Origin: Calothrix sp. CSU_2_0
GTDB taxonomy: Bacteria; Cyanobacteriota; Cyanobacteriia; Cyanobacteriales; Nostocaceae
Direction: 5' to 3'
NCBI GenBank assembly: GCA_012034595.1
Contig: JAAUPE010000048.1
Span: forward strand, 1 to 45,594
Length of the DNA: 45,594 bases
The notes under the pieces are model-generated. The model had not been told where the DNA came from, ran no database searches, and saw only the letters and a program-made list of their open reading frames with translations. A program made the position numbers and the translations under genes. Positions 26,553 to 36,090 of the stretch are shown one piece after another. Numbering within the stretch: the first letter of the stretch is position 1; the number at the start of each line of letters is the position of its first letter.

Positions 26553-27651
26553 ATATTCGATTTCTCCAAAGTTTTAATCAAAAAGTTCTAATCAAAAAGT
26601 TCAAAAAAGATTTTGATAGATACAGCAAACTAAAGCAAATTAACTGTTTACTAAATGCTTAATCTTGATTGGTAGATAATTATTAGTGGGTTCGCAATGT
26701 TAATGCTTAAAATCCCGATATATTGCAAACCTTGATGACTTACAATGTCAGAAATTTTTCCCTCAAGCTATTTAACTAAAAAAACAAAGTAACTAGGTTT
26801 ATGAGTGAATTACCAGGCATTTATCTCTGCCTTGAATCCAAAGTGACATACAGACATTGAGAGTGTCACTATTGCAGAGCAGCCTTTATTGAAACAAAAT
26901 ATTATTTCATCTATTACTATCAGTACCAAAACCAGTAAAATTACGCACAGTAACTAATTTCAAGGCTTTCCCTGTGTTTGTATCTAAATTAACTTTTGAT
27001 AAAGAAAAATCTTATAGGGATGGAATATTAAGCCATATCCCCAAATTTCCGTTTTTGAATCACAGCAGATTCTACCCCATCATCCAGCTATATATAGGCT
27101 GTTTCAGATGATTCAAATTTGTCTAAATAACTATATTGATTAGCAGTTATCATCTTTTTGGCAATGAAATATATTAGTTATTCTTAATTGTGACAAAATG
27201 TAACTTGTGTTACAATCTGCTCGATAATTTGTCACCTAGAATTAAATCTCTCCAAGAGGTGATAGTTCTAAAATACTCCAAAAGTAGGGTATACACGGCT
27301 TTTCTTGTAGGGAAATCACACCGAAAGATACTGTTGATTTTCATACGTATCTTCTAGATTGGTAATATATAGAAGTTACGGGATATATGAGCATTAAATA
27401 ATTCAACTGATGACATTTGTAAAGTTTTTTTGCTATTTTGTATTCACCGGAACAGTTGCGGCTGAAAAGCTAAGTTTAAATAACTGTTAATTCCTTAATT
27501 TACAAACTAATTTCCTGCCAAAATTCGGTTACGTGTTTATCAAAAATTATTTGAAGGCACAATTGAAATTGCCGGAGTATATAGCGTGGGAATTGTAGAT
27601 TAATGAAGTTGTTCATAAATTGTTAACACCGACCAGGAGAAGCTTGCTACG
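26553..27651. other. 1.1-kb spacer with no supported gene
   Basis: AT-rich, with stops in all frames. A minus-strand open stretch of about 34 codons ending at 26907-26909 (a VNLDTNTGKALKLVTV segment) reads like a protein fragment but has no start. It may be a remnant; too short to assign. AGGAG at 27634 belongs to the gene at 27652. Confidence 0.55.
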
Positions 27652-28008
27652 ATGCTTAAAACAAATGACCAAAACATTGTATTTTCTACTTTTGTTCAAC
27701 CAATAGCAGTAGATGGGCAAATTAATAAAAAACGGTTTCTAAAAATTAAGATTGATTTGTTGCAACCAGTACGAAATCGACTCGATACATTAGAAATAAA
27801 AAATCGCAAATTAGCAAAATTAGTTGCTAAGGCTATCCCCGCACAATGTCCGTTCGAGCGTGATATCGTTGTGTTTGGTCGCAAGGTTGCTCATATTCCC
27901 CCAATGTGTAAGCTAAATCCTTTGTACGACCAGTTTGTGGGACTACGTTTTCGTGCTTTGTGCTATTTAGTAGACCAATGTGGAGAAGATATTCAATCTT
28001 ATTGTTAG
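27652..28008 (+). CDS. Mo-dependent nitrogenase C-terminal domain (Mo-nitro_C) protein
   Basis: A 118-residue protein whose C-terminal two thirds match the Mo-nitro_C family known from cyanobacteria: KLAKLVAKAIPAQCPFERDI, GRKVAHIPPMCKLNPLYDQ and LRFRALCYLVDQCGEDI. The four cysteines in conserved positions (in QCPF, MCKL, LCYL, QCGE) are the notable residues. Despite the name it is not a nitrogenase subunit; the family occurs widely in diazotrophic cyanobacteria and its role is unknown. The ATG at 27652 has AGGAG about 13 bases upstream. It stands alone, with long spacers on both sides. Confidence 0.85.
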   Translation: MLKTNDQNIVFSTFVQPIAVDGQINKKRFLKIKIDLLQPVRNRLDTLEIKNRKLAKLVAKAIPAQCPFERDIVVFGRKVAHIPPMCKLNPLYDQFVGLRFRALCYLVDQCGEDIQSYC

Positions 28009-28019
28009 TCGAAAAATAG

Positions 28020-28165
28020 AGAATTCAGGAGTTAGGATTCAAGAGTCAGGAGGCAGAAGTTAGAATTCAGGAGTCAGGAGTCAGAATTCAGGAGGCAGAG
28101 GTTAGAATTCAGGAGTCAGAAGTTAAATATCGGAAACCTAGATGTCAGAAATCAGAAGTTAGAAT
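28020..28165. repeat. tandem CAGGAGTCAGAATT-type repeats
   Basis: Degenerate tandem units built from TTCAGGAG, TCAGGAGG and GTTAGAAT fill most of this interval. A short tandemly repeated sequence like that at 23280, without coding potential. Confidence 0.75.
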
Positions 28166-28257
28166 GAATAAGTTTTGAAGCTGAAACTTTTTGATTACTG
28201 AATGATGCTGTAAATCTACTAAAATAAGATGTACAGTAGATATCGAGATAGTGAGAA

Positions 28258-28530
28258 ATGGATATTAAAATTGAGCGTCAACCCAGTCAAGAATACCTAG
28301 ATAAATTAGGTGTATCACAATGGGGGATTTGGGAGAAGGAAGTATCTAAATTTCCCTGGACTTATGACTCTCAAGAAACTTGCTACTTTTTAGAAGGTGA
28401 TGTTGTTGTCACTCCCGACGGGGGAGAAAGTGTAGAAATGGGTAAAGGTGATTTAGTAACTTTCCCTTCCGGAATGTCTTGTATGTGGGACATTCGTAAA
28501 AGCGTTAAAAAACACTATTACTTTGATTAG
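28258..28530 (+). CDS. cupin domain protein (Cupin_3 type)
   Basis: A 90-residue single-domain cupin. WGIWEKEVSKFPWTYDSQETCYFLEGDVVVTPDGG followed by KGDLVTFPSGMSCMWDI is the pattern of the EutQ/ureidoglycine-aminohydrolase-like Cupin_3 family, small proteins common in cyanobacteria and plants. The Glu and Cys of ETCYFLEG stand where metal ligands lie in other cupins. The substrate is unknown. The gene is monocistronic by spacing, with a creatininase-family gene 254 bases downstream on the same strand. Confidence 0.85.
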   Translation: MDIKIERQPSQEYLDKLGVSQWGIWEKEVSKFPWTYDSQETCYFLEGDVVVTPDGGESVEMGKGDLVTFPSGMSCMWDIRKSVKKHYYFD

Positions 28531-28784
28531 TTACTCAAAGTAATCTGGATTTAGAATTCAGAATTAAAGCATTCCCAATTAAAGTATTTCAAATTAAATA
28601 GTATCTTGGTGTCGCAAAATAAAACTAATTAGCTTGACGTACCTCTTACTTTTAGGTCAAGGTACGTCAATGTCATCACAGATAGCATTTCTAAATCATT
28701 CGCGAAAGCCAATAAACCCAATTTTTCAAGAAGTCAGGGATATTAGGATTAGGTCTTAATTTTTCCCTATTAGCGAGTGAGAAA

Positions 28785-29531
28785 ATGTTACTACATCTGA
28801 GTACATGGCAGGAAGTTGAAGCTTATTTACAGAATTCTACAGGAATAATCTTACCAATTGGTTCCACCGAACAACATGGTCCAACTGGGTTAATTGGTAC
28901 AGATGCGATTTGTGCGGAAGCTATATCTCACGGTGTTGGTGATGCTGTCAAAGCGATTGTTACCCCAACTATAAGCGTTGGGATGGCGCTACACCATACG
29001 GCGTTTCCCGGTACAATAAGTCTGCGACCAAGTACGATGATTCAAGTGGTACGGGATTATATTACCTGTTTGGTGAAAGCGGGTTTTCGCAAGTTTTATT
29101 TTATTAATGGACATGGTGGAAATGTTGCGACGCTAAAAGCTGCGTTTTCCGAGACTTATATTTATTTGGAAGATTTGCAGATATCCGATGCCAGTTCGGT
29201 ACAATGTCATGTTGCAAATTGGTTTATGTGTGGTTCTGTTTATAAACTGGCACATGAGTTATATGGAAATGAAGAAGGTTCCCATGCAACCCCTAGCGAA
29301 GTTGCGCTAACTCAATACATTTACCCAGATGCGATAAAACAAGTACCCCTTTCTCCAGAAGTAAGTAAACAAGGGAAAATATATGGTGCGACTGATTTTC
29401 GTCGTCGTTACCCTGATGGTAGGATGGGGTCAAATCCTGGTTTAGCAACACCCGAACATGGCAAGCAATTTTATGATTTGGCTGTGAAGGAATTGAGTGC
29501 GGGGTATTTGGAATTTTTGAATGGAGGATAG
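28785..29531 (+). CDS. creatininase family amidohydrolase
   Basis: A 248-residue metal-dependent amidohydrolase. The family's metal and catalytic motifs are all present: LPIGSTEQHGPTG (24-36) with the metal-binding Glu and His, GTD (38-40), the FINGHGGN loop and EEGSHATPSEVALTQ. Relatives hydrolyse creatinine, N-formylated purine intermediates or act in mycofactocin maturation (MftE); the present substrate cannot be decided. The ATG at 28785 lies directly before the conserved N-terminal helix. Confidence 0.87.
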   Translation: MLLHLSTWQEVEAYLQNSTGIILPIGSTEQHGPTGLIGTDAICAEAISHGVGDAVKAIVTPTISVGMALHHTAFPGTISLRPSTMIQVVRDYITCLVKAGFRKFYFINGHGGNVATLKAAFSETYIYLEDLQISDASSVQCHVANWFMCGSVYKLAHELYGNEEGSHATPSEVALTQYIYPDAIKQVPLSPEVSKQGKIYGATDFRRRYPDGRMGSNPGLATPEHGKQFYDLAVKELSAGYLEFLNGG

Positions 29532-29599
29532 TAGGGGTTAACGGCTGTTAACCCTCTGAAATATTTAATTTTGTTAATTCTCTGAATATGGAAAATATG

Positions 29600-29729
29600 G
29601 GGGGAATATGGAGGGCGAATAGCCATTCGCCCCTACAATGGGGTGGCTCTGTTAATTCTTTGAATATGGGTGGAATATGGAGGAATATGGAGGGCGAATA
29701 ACCATTCGCCCCTACAATGGGGTGGCTGT
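29600..29729. repeat. tandem direct repeat carrying GGGCGAAT hairpins
   Basis: Two copies of a ~45-base unit (29604-29648 and 29683-29727), each with the hairpin GGGCGAAT-loop-ATTCGCCC (29613-29632 and 29692-29711) followed by CTACAATGGGGTGGCT. The loops are AGCC and AACC. They lie between the convergent creatininase and malic enzyme genes and could terminate both. Confidence 0.8.
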
Positions 29730-29742
29730 TAACCCTTGAATA

Positions 29743-31134
29743 TTAACATCGGGCAATACCGTCTTCACGGGCAGCACGTTGGACTGCTGCGGCTACAGCA
29801 GGTGATACACGTTGGTCAAATACAGATGGAATGATATGCTCTTTATTCAGGTCGGATGGTTTGACTAGAGATGCGATCGCACTGGCGGCTTCGAGGTACA
29901 TTGAGGTTGTGATTGTTTGGGCACGACAGTCTAATGCACCCCGGAATACCCCCGGAAATGCTAAGACGTTATTTATTTGGTTGGGGTAGTCGCTACGTCC
30001 AGTTGCCATAACTGCTACGTCTTTACTCACTAGTTCCGGCTGGATTTCGGGAATGGGATTTGCCATTGCAAATACAATGGGGTCTTTTGCCATTGAGCGT
30101 ACCATTTCTGGGGTGAGGACTCCAGGGGCACTGACACCAATAAATACATCAGCACCTTGAATCGCACCTGCTAGGGTTCCCTGGGCTTTGACGGCAAATT
30201 CCCGTTTTTCGTCGGTAAGCTCTGGACGACTGGTTGAGAGAATGCCTTGGGAATCGCACATGATGATTGTTTCCGCACCTGCTTTTTTGAGCAAGCGTGC
30301 GATCGCAACTCCCGCAGCACCAGCTCCGTTGATGACAATACGAATTTTCTCCATTGGCTTGTTGACTACCTTTAAGGCATTAAATAACGCCGCTAAGGTG
30401 ACTATTGCTGTACCATGTTGGTCATCGTGGAAAACGGGGATATCTAATTCGCGTCGCAATCTTTCTTCAATCTCGAAACACCGTGGAGCGGCAATATCTT
30501 CTAGGTTGACTCCACCAAAGACTGGAGCTAAATTCTTCACAGTACGGACTATTTCATCGGTATCTTGGGTTGCTAAACAAATAGGGAAAGCATCGATACC
30601 TGCAAATTCTTTAAATAACATTGCTTTGCCTTCCATGACTGGCAAAGAAGCTTCCGCACCTAAGTTACCTAAGCCTAAAACGGCACTCCCATCGGTGACA
30701 ATTGCAACTGTATTTCGTTTGATGGTAAAGTTGTAAACCTCTTCCGGATTTTGAGCGATCGCTTTACAAACCCTGCCGACTCCGGGTGTATAAGCCATTG
30801 CTAAATCGGAAACGCTCTTGATTTGAATGCGACTGGTAACGCTAATTTTACCACCACGATGGAGATTGAAAGTGCGATCGTAGACATCGAGGACTTTGAT
30901 ATCAGGTAATTGTTTTACTGCCTGGACAATCATCTCAGCATGTTCCGTACTGGCAGCATCGATAGTCAAATCACGGGTAGAAATAGCCCTTGTTTGCTCG
31001 ATTAAATCAATCTGACCGAGATTACCACCATTTGATGCGATCGCTTGTGTCACAGAAGCCAGCATCCCTACACGATTGGGAATTTCGAGGCGTATAGTTA
31101 AACTAAAACTTGAATTCGGCGTGAGGTCAACCAT
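29743..31134 (-). CDS. NAD(P)-dependent malic enzyme with N-terminal ACT domain
   Basis: A ~463-residue enzyme converting malate to pyruvate and CO2 with reduction of NAD(P). An N-terminal ACT regulatory domain (about 8-80, TIRLEIPNRVGMLASVTQAI) is followed by the malic enzyme fold: AYTPGVGRVCKAI, the TDGSAVLGLGNLG motif, FHDDQHGTAIVTLAAL, and the nucleotide loop VINGAGAAGVAIARLL. It should feed pyruvate and NADPH in the cytoplasm, with the ACT domain sensing a small ligand. The ATG at 31134 is preferred to the TTG at 31158 because homologues start at VDLTPNSSFSLTI. It is divergent from the kinase at 31336. Confidence 0.9.
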   Translation of the reverse strand: MVDLTPNSSFSLTIRLEIPNRVGMLASVTQAIASNGGNLGQIDLIEQTRAISTRDLTIDAASTEHAEMIVQAVKQLPDIKVLDVYDRTFNLHRGGKISVTSRIQIKSVSDLAMAYTPGVGRVCKAIAQNPEEVYNFTIKRNTVAIVTDGSAVLGLGNLGAEASLPVMEGKAMLFKEFAGIDAFPICLATQDTDEIVRTVKNLAPVFGGVNLEDIAAPRCFEIEERLRRELDIPVFHDDQHGTAIVTLAALFNALKVVNKPMEKIRIVINGAGAAGVAIARLLKKAGAETIIMCDSQGILSTSRPELTDEKREFAVKAQGTLAGAIQGADVFIGVSAPGVLTPEMVRSMAKDPIVFAMANPIPEIQPELVSKDVAVMATGRSDYPNQINNVLAFPGVFRGALDCRAQTITTSMYLEAASAIASLVKPSDLNKEHIIPSVFDQRVSPAVAAAVQRAAREDGIARC

Positions 31135-31335
31135 TATGTGTATTATATTTTCAGACAATAAATTTTAGATTGAATTTAGGTTTTAGTCATTACTTTTTTG
31201 TTACGGCTTGGTGATTAATGGGTATTGGGGTATCACGAATTACCTGTCGCCTTCCCGTCGCGAAAAATTTGTGCAACAATCGGTATCATCACATGATAAA
31301 GGCAAAAAATACGCCTTGTGCGATCGGTGAATTGA

Positions 31336-32799
31336 ATGCAAGAAACGACGCTCCGAGGTCATTATCGAATCATCCAAAATTTAGGTAGGGGAGGATTTAG
31401 CGAGACATATCTTGCTAAGGATATTGACTTGCCTGGGAATCCTTACTGCGTTGTCAAGCTGCTGAAACCGATGTTTATGCAGCATCCGCAAGCATTGGAA
31501 ACGGCAGCGCGATTATTTGAGCGTGAAGCTCAAGTTCTGTATCGATTGGGTAGTCACAATCAAATTCCCAGGCTTTTGGCACACTTTGAGGAAAATCAAG
31601 AATTTTACTTAGTTCAAGAGTATGTTTCTGGAACTGTTCTCAGTAAAGAATTTGTTTCTGGTGAAAAATGGACTCAAAATCAAGCTAGAGAATTTTTACA
31701 AGATGTTTTACAGATACTAGAATTTGTCCACAAGGAAAATGTCATTCACCGCGATATTAAACCAGCAAATCTGATCCGTCGTCATCTCGATAATAAAATA
31801 GTTTTGATTGACTTTGGAGCGGTTAAAGAAATTACTAATATGATCGAAAATTCCCAGGGAGCTACGAGGATTGGAACTCGTGGATTTATGCCGAATGAGC
31901 AGGAAAATGGGAATACACAATTTAATAGCGATATTTTTGCCTTGGGCATGACTTGCATTCAAGGATTAACCCGTGTACCATCGGAAACTTTGCCCAGAAG
32001 TCCAGAGATAACTTGGAATAAGCAAGGTATTAATCCTCAATTTGCGGCGATTTTAGAGAAAATGATTTGCAATGATTATCGTCAGCGCTATCAGTCTGTT
32101 AATGAAGTTTTATTCGCATTAAATAAATTAGAGCAAGCTAGTAATCACAAAAGTTGGTGGCAAAACAAAAAGGCTATGGTAGGTTTACTTTCTGCTGTTG
32201 TTATTTTGCCGATCGCATGGAAATTAACTAATAATTATGCCAATATAGATACTCAGAATAATTCCCCTACTAATCTACCAATTTCCACAGGATTGAATAA
32301 TTCTCAGAATACTGCCACATACGAAAACCAAAGCTACAATGTCAAAATTAATTATCCTGAAAATTGGCTGAAAAATGATGTTGGGGATAAAACTACTGGT
32401 GAATTAGCAAGGTTTTCTTTGTTATCTAGTAATTCTAATACTACTAATACTAGCTCTAACAATGACTCTCCAGTAGAATTAATATTGGAAATACAAAATT
32501 TTGACAAACCCGTTACTTTAGAAGAATTGACAAATTTACGAGTTAATGAAATTACCCAATTTTTCACCGATGCCAAAATCCATGAATCCCACTTCACTAA
32601 GCTGAAAAATGCACCAGATATCTCCGCACATGAAGTAATTTATTCAGGTAAAGATGATAAAACTGACGTTAAACGTAAAGCTGTATGGTTAGTAAAAAAT
32701 AATAAAGCTTATATCATCACCTATTCTGCACCCGAACGCAATTACGATACTTATTTAACTACCGCAGATGCAATGATTAATTCTTTGAAATTGCATTAG
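31336..32799 (+). CDS. Ser/Thr protein kinase with PsbP-like C-terminal domain
   Basis: A 487-residue transmembrane kinase. The kinase domain (about 8-270) is complete: glycine loop GRGGFSETY (17-25), lysine in CVVKLLKP (41), HRDIKPAN (138-145) and DFG (159-161), FMPNEQ in the activation segment and SDIFALGMT. A transmembrane helix (about 280-297) follows. The extracytoplasmic part (about 330-487) begins YENQSYNVKINYPENW and resembles the PsbP/MOG1-like fold found in cyanobacterial kinases and lumenal proteins. It probably senses a periplasmic or lumenal signal. It contrasts with the degenerate kinase at 23540. The start ATG follows a HIP1-like sequence. Confidence 0.88.
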   Translation: MQETTLRGHYRIIQNLGRGGFSETYLAKDIDLPGNPYCVVKLLKPMFMQHPQALETAARLFEREAQVLYRLGSHNQIPRLLAHFEENQEFYLVQEYVSGTVLSKEFVSGEKWTQNQAREFLQDVLQILEFVHKENVIHRDIKPANLIRRHLDNKIVLIDFGAVKEITNMIENSQGATRIGTRGFMPNEQENGNTQFNSDIFALGMTCIQGLTRVPSETLPRSPEITWNKQGINPQFAAILEKMICNDYRQRYQSVNEVLFALNKLEQASNHKSWWQNKKAMVGLLSAVVILPIAWKLTNNYANIDTQNNSPTNLPISTGLNNSQNTATYENQSYNVKINYPENWLKNDVGDKTTGELARFSLLSSNSNTTNTSSNNDSPVELILEIQNFDKPVTLEELTNLRVNEITQFFTDAKIHESHFTKLKNAPDISAHEVIYSGKDDKTDVKRKAVWLVKNNKAYIITYSAPERNYDTYLTTADAMINSLKLH

Positions 32800-32972
32800 T
32801 ATTGGGAATTTTGCTGATAATTAATTATGGCAATTTTTTTATACTTGTATTGTAGAGAAACAATTTATAAAACAAAAATTAAATTTATTGTCGGGTACAA
32901 ACTTACCTTTCCTTTTTTCTTAATTATATAATACTATTATGTATTTAGTACATATAGATTTTAGTTAAATTT

Positions 32973-33200
32973 TTAAACATGATATGCAGTCAACACAGTA
33001 TTTTTATCAGAACTATAAATAGACTCAACCCTTGGATAATCATTGTGTAACCACCATACTTTTACTCTCCCACCTTGCGCTGGTGCAGTTCCTACTTCAA
33101 AATATCCTACATTAATCATCAGTTTTTCAAACTCGCTTGATGGTAATGTTTTACTGGTAAATGATGCTAAACCCTGTATTGTATGTTTATCAAGCGTCAT
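32973..33200 (-). CDS. unknown small protein overlapping its upstream neighbour
   Basis: A 75-residue protein starting at an ATG that overlaps the end of the preceding gene by 11 bases, with AGGG 5 bases upstream, which supports coupled translation. It is predicted beta-rich (LMINVGYFEVG, GRVKVWWLHNDYPRVES). No domain recognised. Frame arithmetic differs from the other broken genes here (one extra base, not one missing, would be needed to fuse it upstream), so a true overlapping pair is favoured. A fused beta-barrel protein split by an insertion remains possible. Confidence 0.55.
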   Translation of the reverse strand: MTLDKHTIQGLASFTSKTLPSSEFEKLMINVGYFEVGTAPAQGGRVKVWWLHNDYPRVESIYSSDKNTVLTAYHV

Positions 33201-33576
33201 AGTGACCCTGATAACTTGTAAATATTTTGTATCCTGGTAGGACTATCCCAAAACCTGTAGAACTATGAATTTTACCGGGATATTTGTAAGGGTTATCATC
33301 CGGTATTGCACCACCAATTCTAATAGTGAAGTATGGACACCAAAAATAGAATCCTGGTATCAGCAAGTCCATACTGTAGGTAATGGCTCTAAGATTTACT
33401 AGTCTATTATTTATATCATTTTTAGCCGCGCGATCGGCTCTTAAATCTTTAACATCTTCTTCAACTTCTATTCGCTTCAATAATGCGTGAATTTCGTTTA
33501 AGGTGCTGTCATGAGAGTGCTTCAATATAGTATTAATAGCATCAATAATTTCTTGGCGTTCTTGTTCAGTTTTCAT
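33190..33576 (-). CDS. unknown protein with helical N-terminus and beta-rich C-terminus
   Basis: A 128-residue protein. Residues 1-60 are charged and likely helical or coiled (EIIDAINTILKHSHD, LKRIEVEEDVKDLRADRAAK). Residues 65-128 are aromatic and glycine-rich (GFYFWCPYFTIRIGG, STGFGIVLPGYKIFTSYQG), suggesting beta strands. No signal peptide and no known domain recognised. It follows the TPR-protease gene by ~100 bases on the same strand and overlaps the next gene by 11 bases, so it may be a late member of the protease/COP23 transcript. Confidence 0.6.
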   Translation of the reverse strand: MKTEQERQEIIDAINTILKHSHDSTLNEIHALLKRIEVEEDVKDLRADRAAKNDINNRLVNLRAITYSMDLLIPGFYFWCPYFTIRIGGAIPDDNPYKYPGKIHSSTGFGIVLPGYKIFTSYQGHYDA

Positions 33577-33679
33577 TAATTTTTTCCCATATCAATAATT
33601 ATAGTAAATTGCAAAAGTATCGATTCTAAACTGTTCAATAGGGTGCTAAACTTTACTAGCCTAAAATATGAACAGGAAA

Positions 33680-36004
33680 TTACCGGGATGTAAAAGCCTG
33701 TAATTTAGGATTTTGCAATAATTTTTGTGCATCTGCAATTAACCTTTTCCCCCACAAATTCTTTCGCAAAAAAGCCTGGTTAGCAAATCTTTGATTCAAT
33801 CGCAAAGCATTTTCAGCTATAGTCAAGCTCATTTGTCTATCTCCCTTAGCATATAACAGTGCTGCCATTGCCATTTGTGGTTCGGCTGAATTTCCATCAA
33901 TTGCGATCGCACTCTGAAATTGCTTAATTGCCCCTTCTATATCTTGAAGTTCGTATTTGATTAATCCCAGATTATTGACTGCTGCTAATAATTTGGGGTT
34001 TTGGGTAGCAGCTTTTTCATATGCTGCGATCGCACCTTGAAAATCCCCTTGCATGTGGTAACTCCAACCTCTGGCAAGATATGCGATCGCATTATTGGGT
34101 TCAAGTTTCGCTGCTTGATTAAAATCCGCTAGAGCAGCTTTATTATTTCCTTGACGTTGTGCGTTTAAACCGCGCATCGCATAGATAGCTGCGATATTTT
34201 GGGCAGGTTTGAGATTAATTACCGTGTCAAAATCTGCTTTTGCTTGCTGATAATTTTCCCGTTCCGATTGTAAAATTCCCCGCATAAAATAAGCATCCCC
34301 AATACTTGCTTGCCCCCATTCACGATTAACTTGAATGGCTCGATTGTAAGATACTAAAGCTTCATCATAATTTCCTAATTCCCCCAATACAAAACCCCGA
34401 CTATACCAAGCTTGGGAAAACTGGGGATTGATGCGAGTTGCTTGGTTTAAATTGTCCAAGGCAGCTTTTTTATCACCTTGATTGTATAAAGCAAAAGCTC
34501 GGTCAAAAGTACTACGAGCGGTTGTAGATATTGGGGTATTCTTTTGATTTGGACTTGTGGTGGCAATGGGATTTTGTCTAGGTTGATTATTTATCGGTTG
34601 ATTATTACTAGACTGATTATTTCCTGTTTGGGAAGAATTTGTGCCAAAAGTGCCATCTTTAACTTGTTGAATTAGCAATTTGACAACTTGAACATCCTGA
34701 GTACGTCCCTGACGCTGATATATTGTACCTGCTTTTTCCAGGTCTGCGATCGCGCCTTGTTTATCTCCCAATCCACCACGAACTATTGCCCGTAAAAACT
34801 CAGCTTCATTGTATGGAATCAGACTTATTTGCTCAAACCCTTTAAATGCTTTGCCAAGTTCGGGAGAAAGTTTACTCGCTTGAGCGATATCGCGAATTGC
34901 ATCCTGCTTTTTCCCCAAAGCTAAATTTGCTACACCTCTAGCACCATAACTAATTGCCGTAGTTGTAGGAGAATTTGGTTCAATCTGAATCGACTTATCG
35001 CTGTCATTGAATGATTCCTGAAAATCCCCCAAATACAGCCGAATGTAACTTCGATAAGCATAGGCAAAAGCATTCTTCGGATTCAACCGCAACACTTGAT
35101 TAAAATCAGCTAACCCAGCTTGCCAATTTTTGAGTTGTACATGGGAATTACCCCGTCGTTGGTAAGCATCAGGATTATTCGGGTCAAGTTGTAGCGCTTT
35201 ATTGTATGCTGCGATCGCGCCTTGATGATCTTGTTTGTCGGCTTTTGCACCACCTAAACTAATAAATTCTTCCGCACTTGGTTTTCTGGCAACTCTGGCA
35301 ACCGTTGGTGCATTATTGCGAATACCCGGTGAAGGAGTACTTTTTGTTGATGCTAAAAATGTATTGATGGGAATTCCCAACCGCAAACCTAATTTTACCG
35401 AACCGTCCTTTTCCTCTTCGGTTTTTGCCTTGCCATTAATCCCAATAACCCGCGCTTCCCCATCAACAACGGGACCACCACTCATTCCTGGTATCGCTTC
35501 ATTATTGTAAACCAGCGTGTAACCACTATTTCCTTGCGCCAACAAACTGCGAACCGTCCCATCGGTAAATTGATAGCTACGCTCCCTAGTTATACCTGGG
35601 ATTGCATCAGCCCAACCAACCACATAAATCGGCATTCCTTCCCGCACTTGGTCGGAATTTGCGATCGCTGCTACTCGGTAATTTTTGTTACTATTGAATT
35701 CTAAAACAGCTAAATCCAGACCAGGTATTTCCCGACTGCGATAGACTGGATACCTTCCCCCATCTACCGTTTGAATTTCATATCTCCCATCAGCACCGAT
35801 TACGTGCTGATTCGTCAAAACATAATAAACATTACCTTTCTTCTCATAAATTACCCCCGAACCAATACCATCACCACCAATTAAAACTGTAAACTCTTTC
35901 GCAATCGAATTAACTTCTTGCGGTGTTAATGCTAAAACAACTTGTGATTGTGTAACTACAACAGCAGTAATTAACCATGCTGGAAAAATTCGAGAAAACT
36001 TCAT
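33680..36004 (-). CDS. trypsin-like serine protease with TPR repeats
   Basis: A 774-residue secreted or periplasmic protein. Signal peptide 1-26; trypsin-like domain about 30-220 with catalytic triad His67 (TNQHVI), Asp97 (GLDLAVL) and Ser175 (GMSGGPVV). A TPR block (about 245-445) follows, then a Gln/Asn-rich linker (about 450-495) and a second TPR block (about 500-755) of typical 34-residue units such as GDFQGAIAAYEKAATQNPK. TPRs probably recruit substrates or partners. It lies 86 bases downstream of another trypsin-like protease and the COP23 gene. The repetitive Q/N linker has NQSSNNQPINNQP. Confidence 0.9.
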   Translation of the reverse strand: MKFSRIFPAWLITAVVVTQSQVVLALTPQEVNSIAKEFTVLIGGDGIGSGVIYEKKGNVYYVLTNQHVIGADGRYEIQTVDGGRYPVYRSREIPGLDLAVLEFNSNKNYRVAAIANSDQVREGMPIYVVGWADAIPGITRERSYQFTDGTVRSLLAQGNSGYTLVYNNEAIPGMSGGPVVDGEARVIGINGKAKTEEEKDGSVKLGLRLGIPINTFLASTKSTPSPGIRNNAPTVARVARKPSAEEFISLGGAKADKQDHQGAIAAYNKALQLDPNNPDAYQRRGNSHVQLKNWQAGLADFNQVLRLNPKNAFAYAYRSYIRLYLGDFQESFNDSDKSIQIEPNSPTTTAISYGARGVANLALGKKQDAIRDIAQASKLSPELGKAFKGFEQISLIPYNEAEFLRAIVRGGLGDKQGAIADLEKAGTIYQRQGRTQDVQVVKLLIQQVKDGTFGTNSSQTGNNQSSNNQPINNQPRQNPIATTSPNQKNTPISTTARSTFDRAFALYNQGDKKAALDNLNQATRINPQFSQAWYSRGFVLGELGNYDEALVSYNRAIQVNREWGQASIGDAYFMRGILQSERENYQQAKADFDTVINLKPAQNIAAIYAMRGLNAQRQGNNKAALADFNQAAKLEPNNAIAYLARGWSYHMQGDFQGAIAAYEKAATQNPKLLAAVNNLGLIKYELQDIEGAIKQFQSAIAIDGNSAEPQMAMAALLYAKGDRQMSLTIAENALRLNQRFANQAFLRKNLWGKRLIADAQKLLQNPKLQAFTSR

Positions 36005-36090
36005 TTTTCTTTTTATTTTTAATTTTACTTATTTAGAAATCTGCTCAAAATTAGGTTTTATATCTCAATCTTTTATCTCTCTTTTATCTA

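Noticed and set aside
26907-27013. Minus-strand fragment resembling a protein C-terminus
   Set aside because: No start, about 34 codons and no domain; kept only as a note in the spacer entry.
27652-28008. Nitrogenase subunit
   Set aside because: The domain carries the nitrogenase name but lacks cofactor-binding regions and length; it is a separate small family, so nitrogen fixation cannot be inferred from it alone.
30188-30736. Long open frame opposite the malic enzyme gene
   Set aside because: Fully antisense to a well-supported enzyme; composition is the mirror of its codons and there is no independent evidence.
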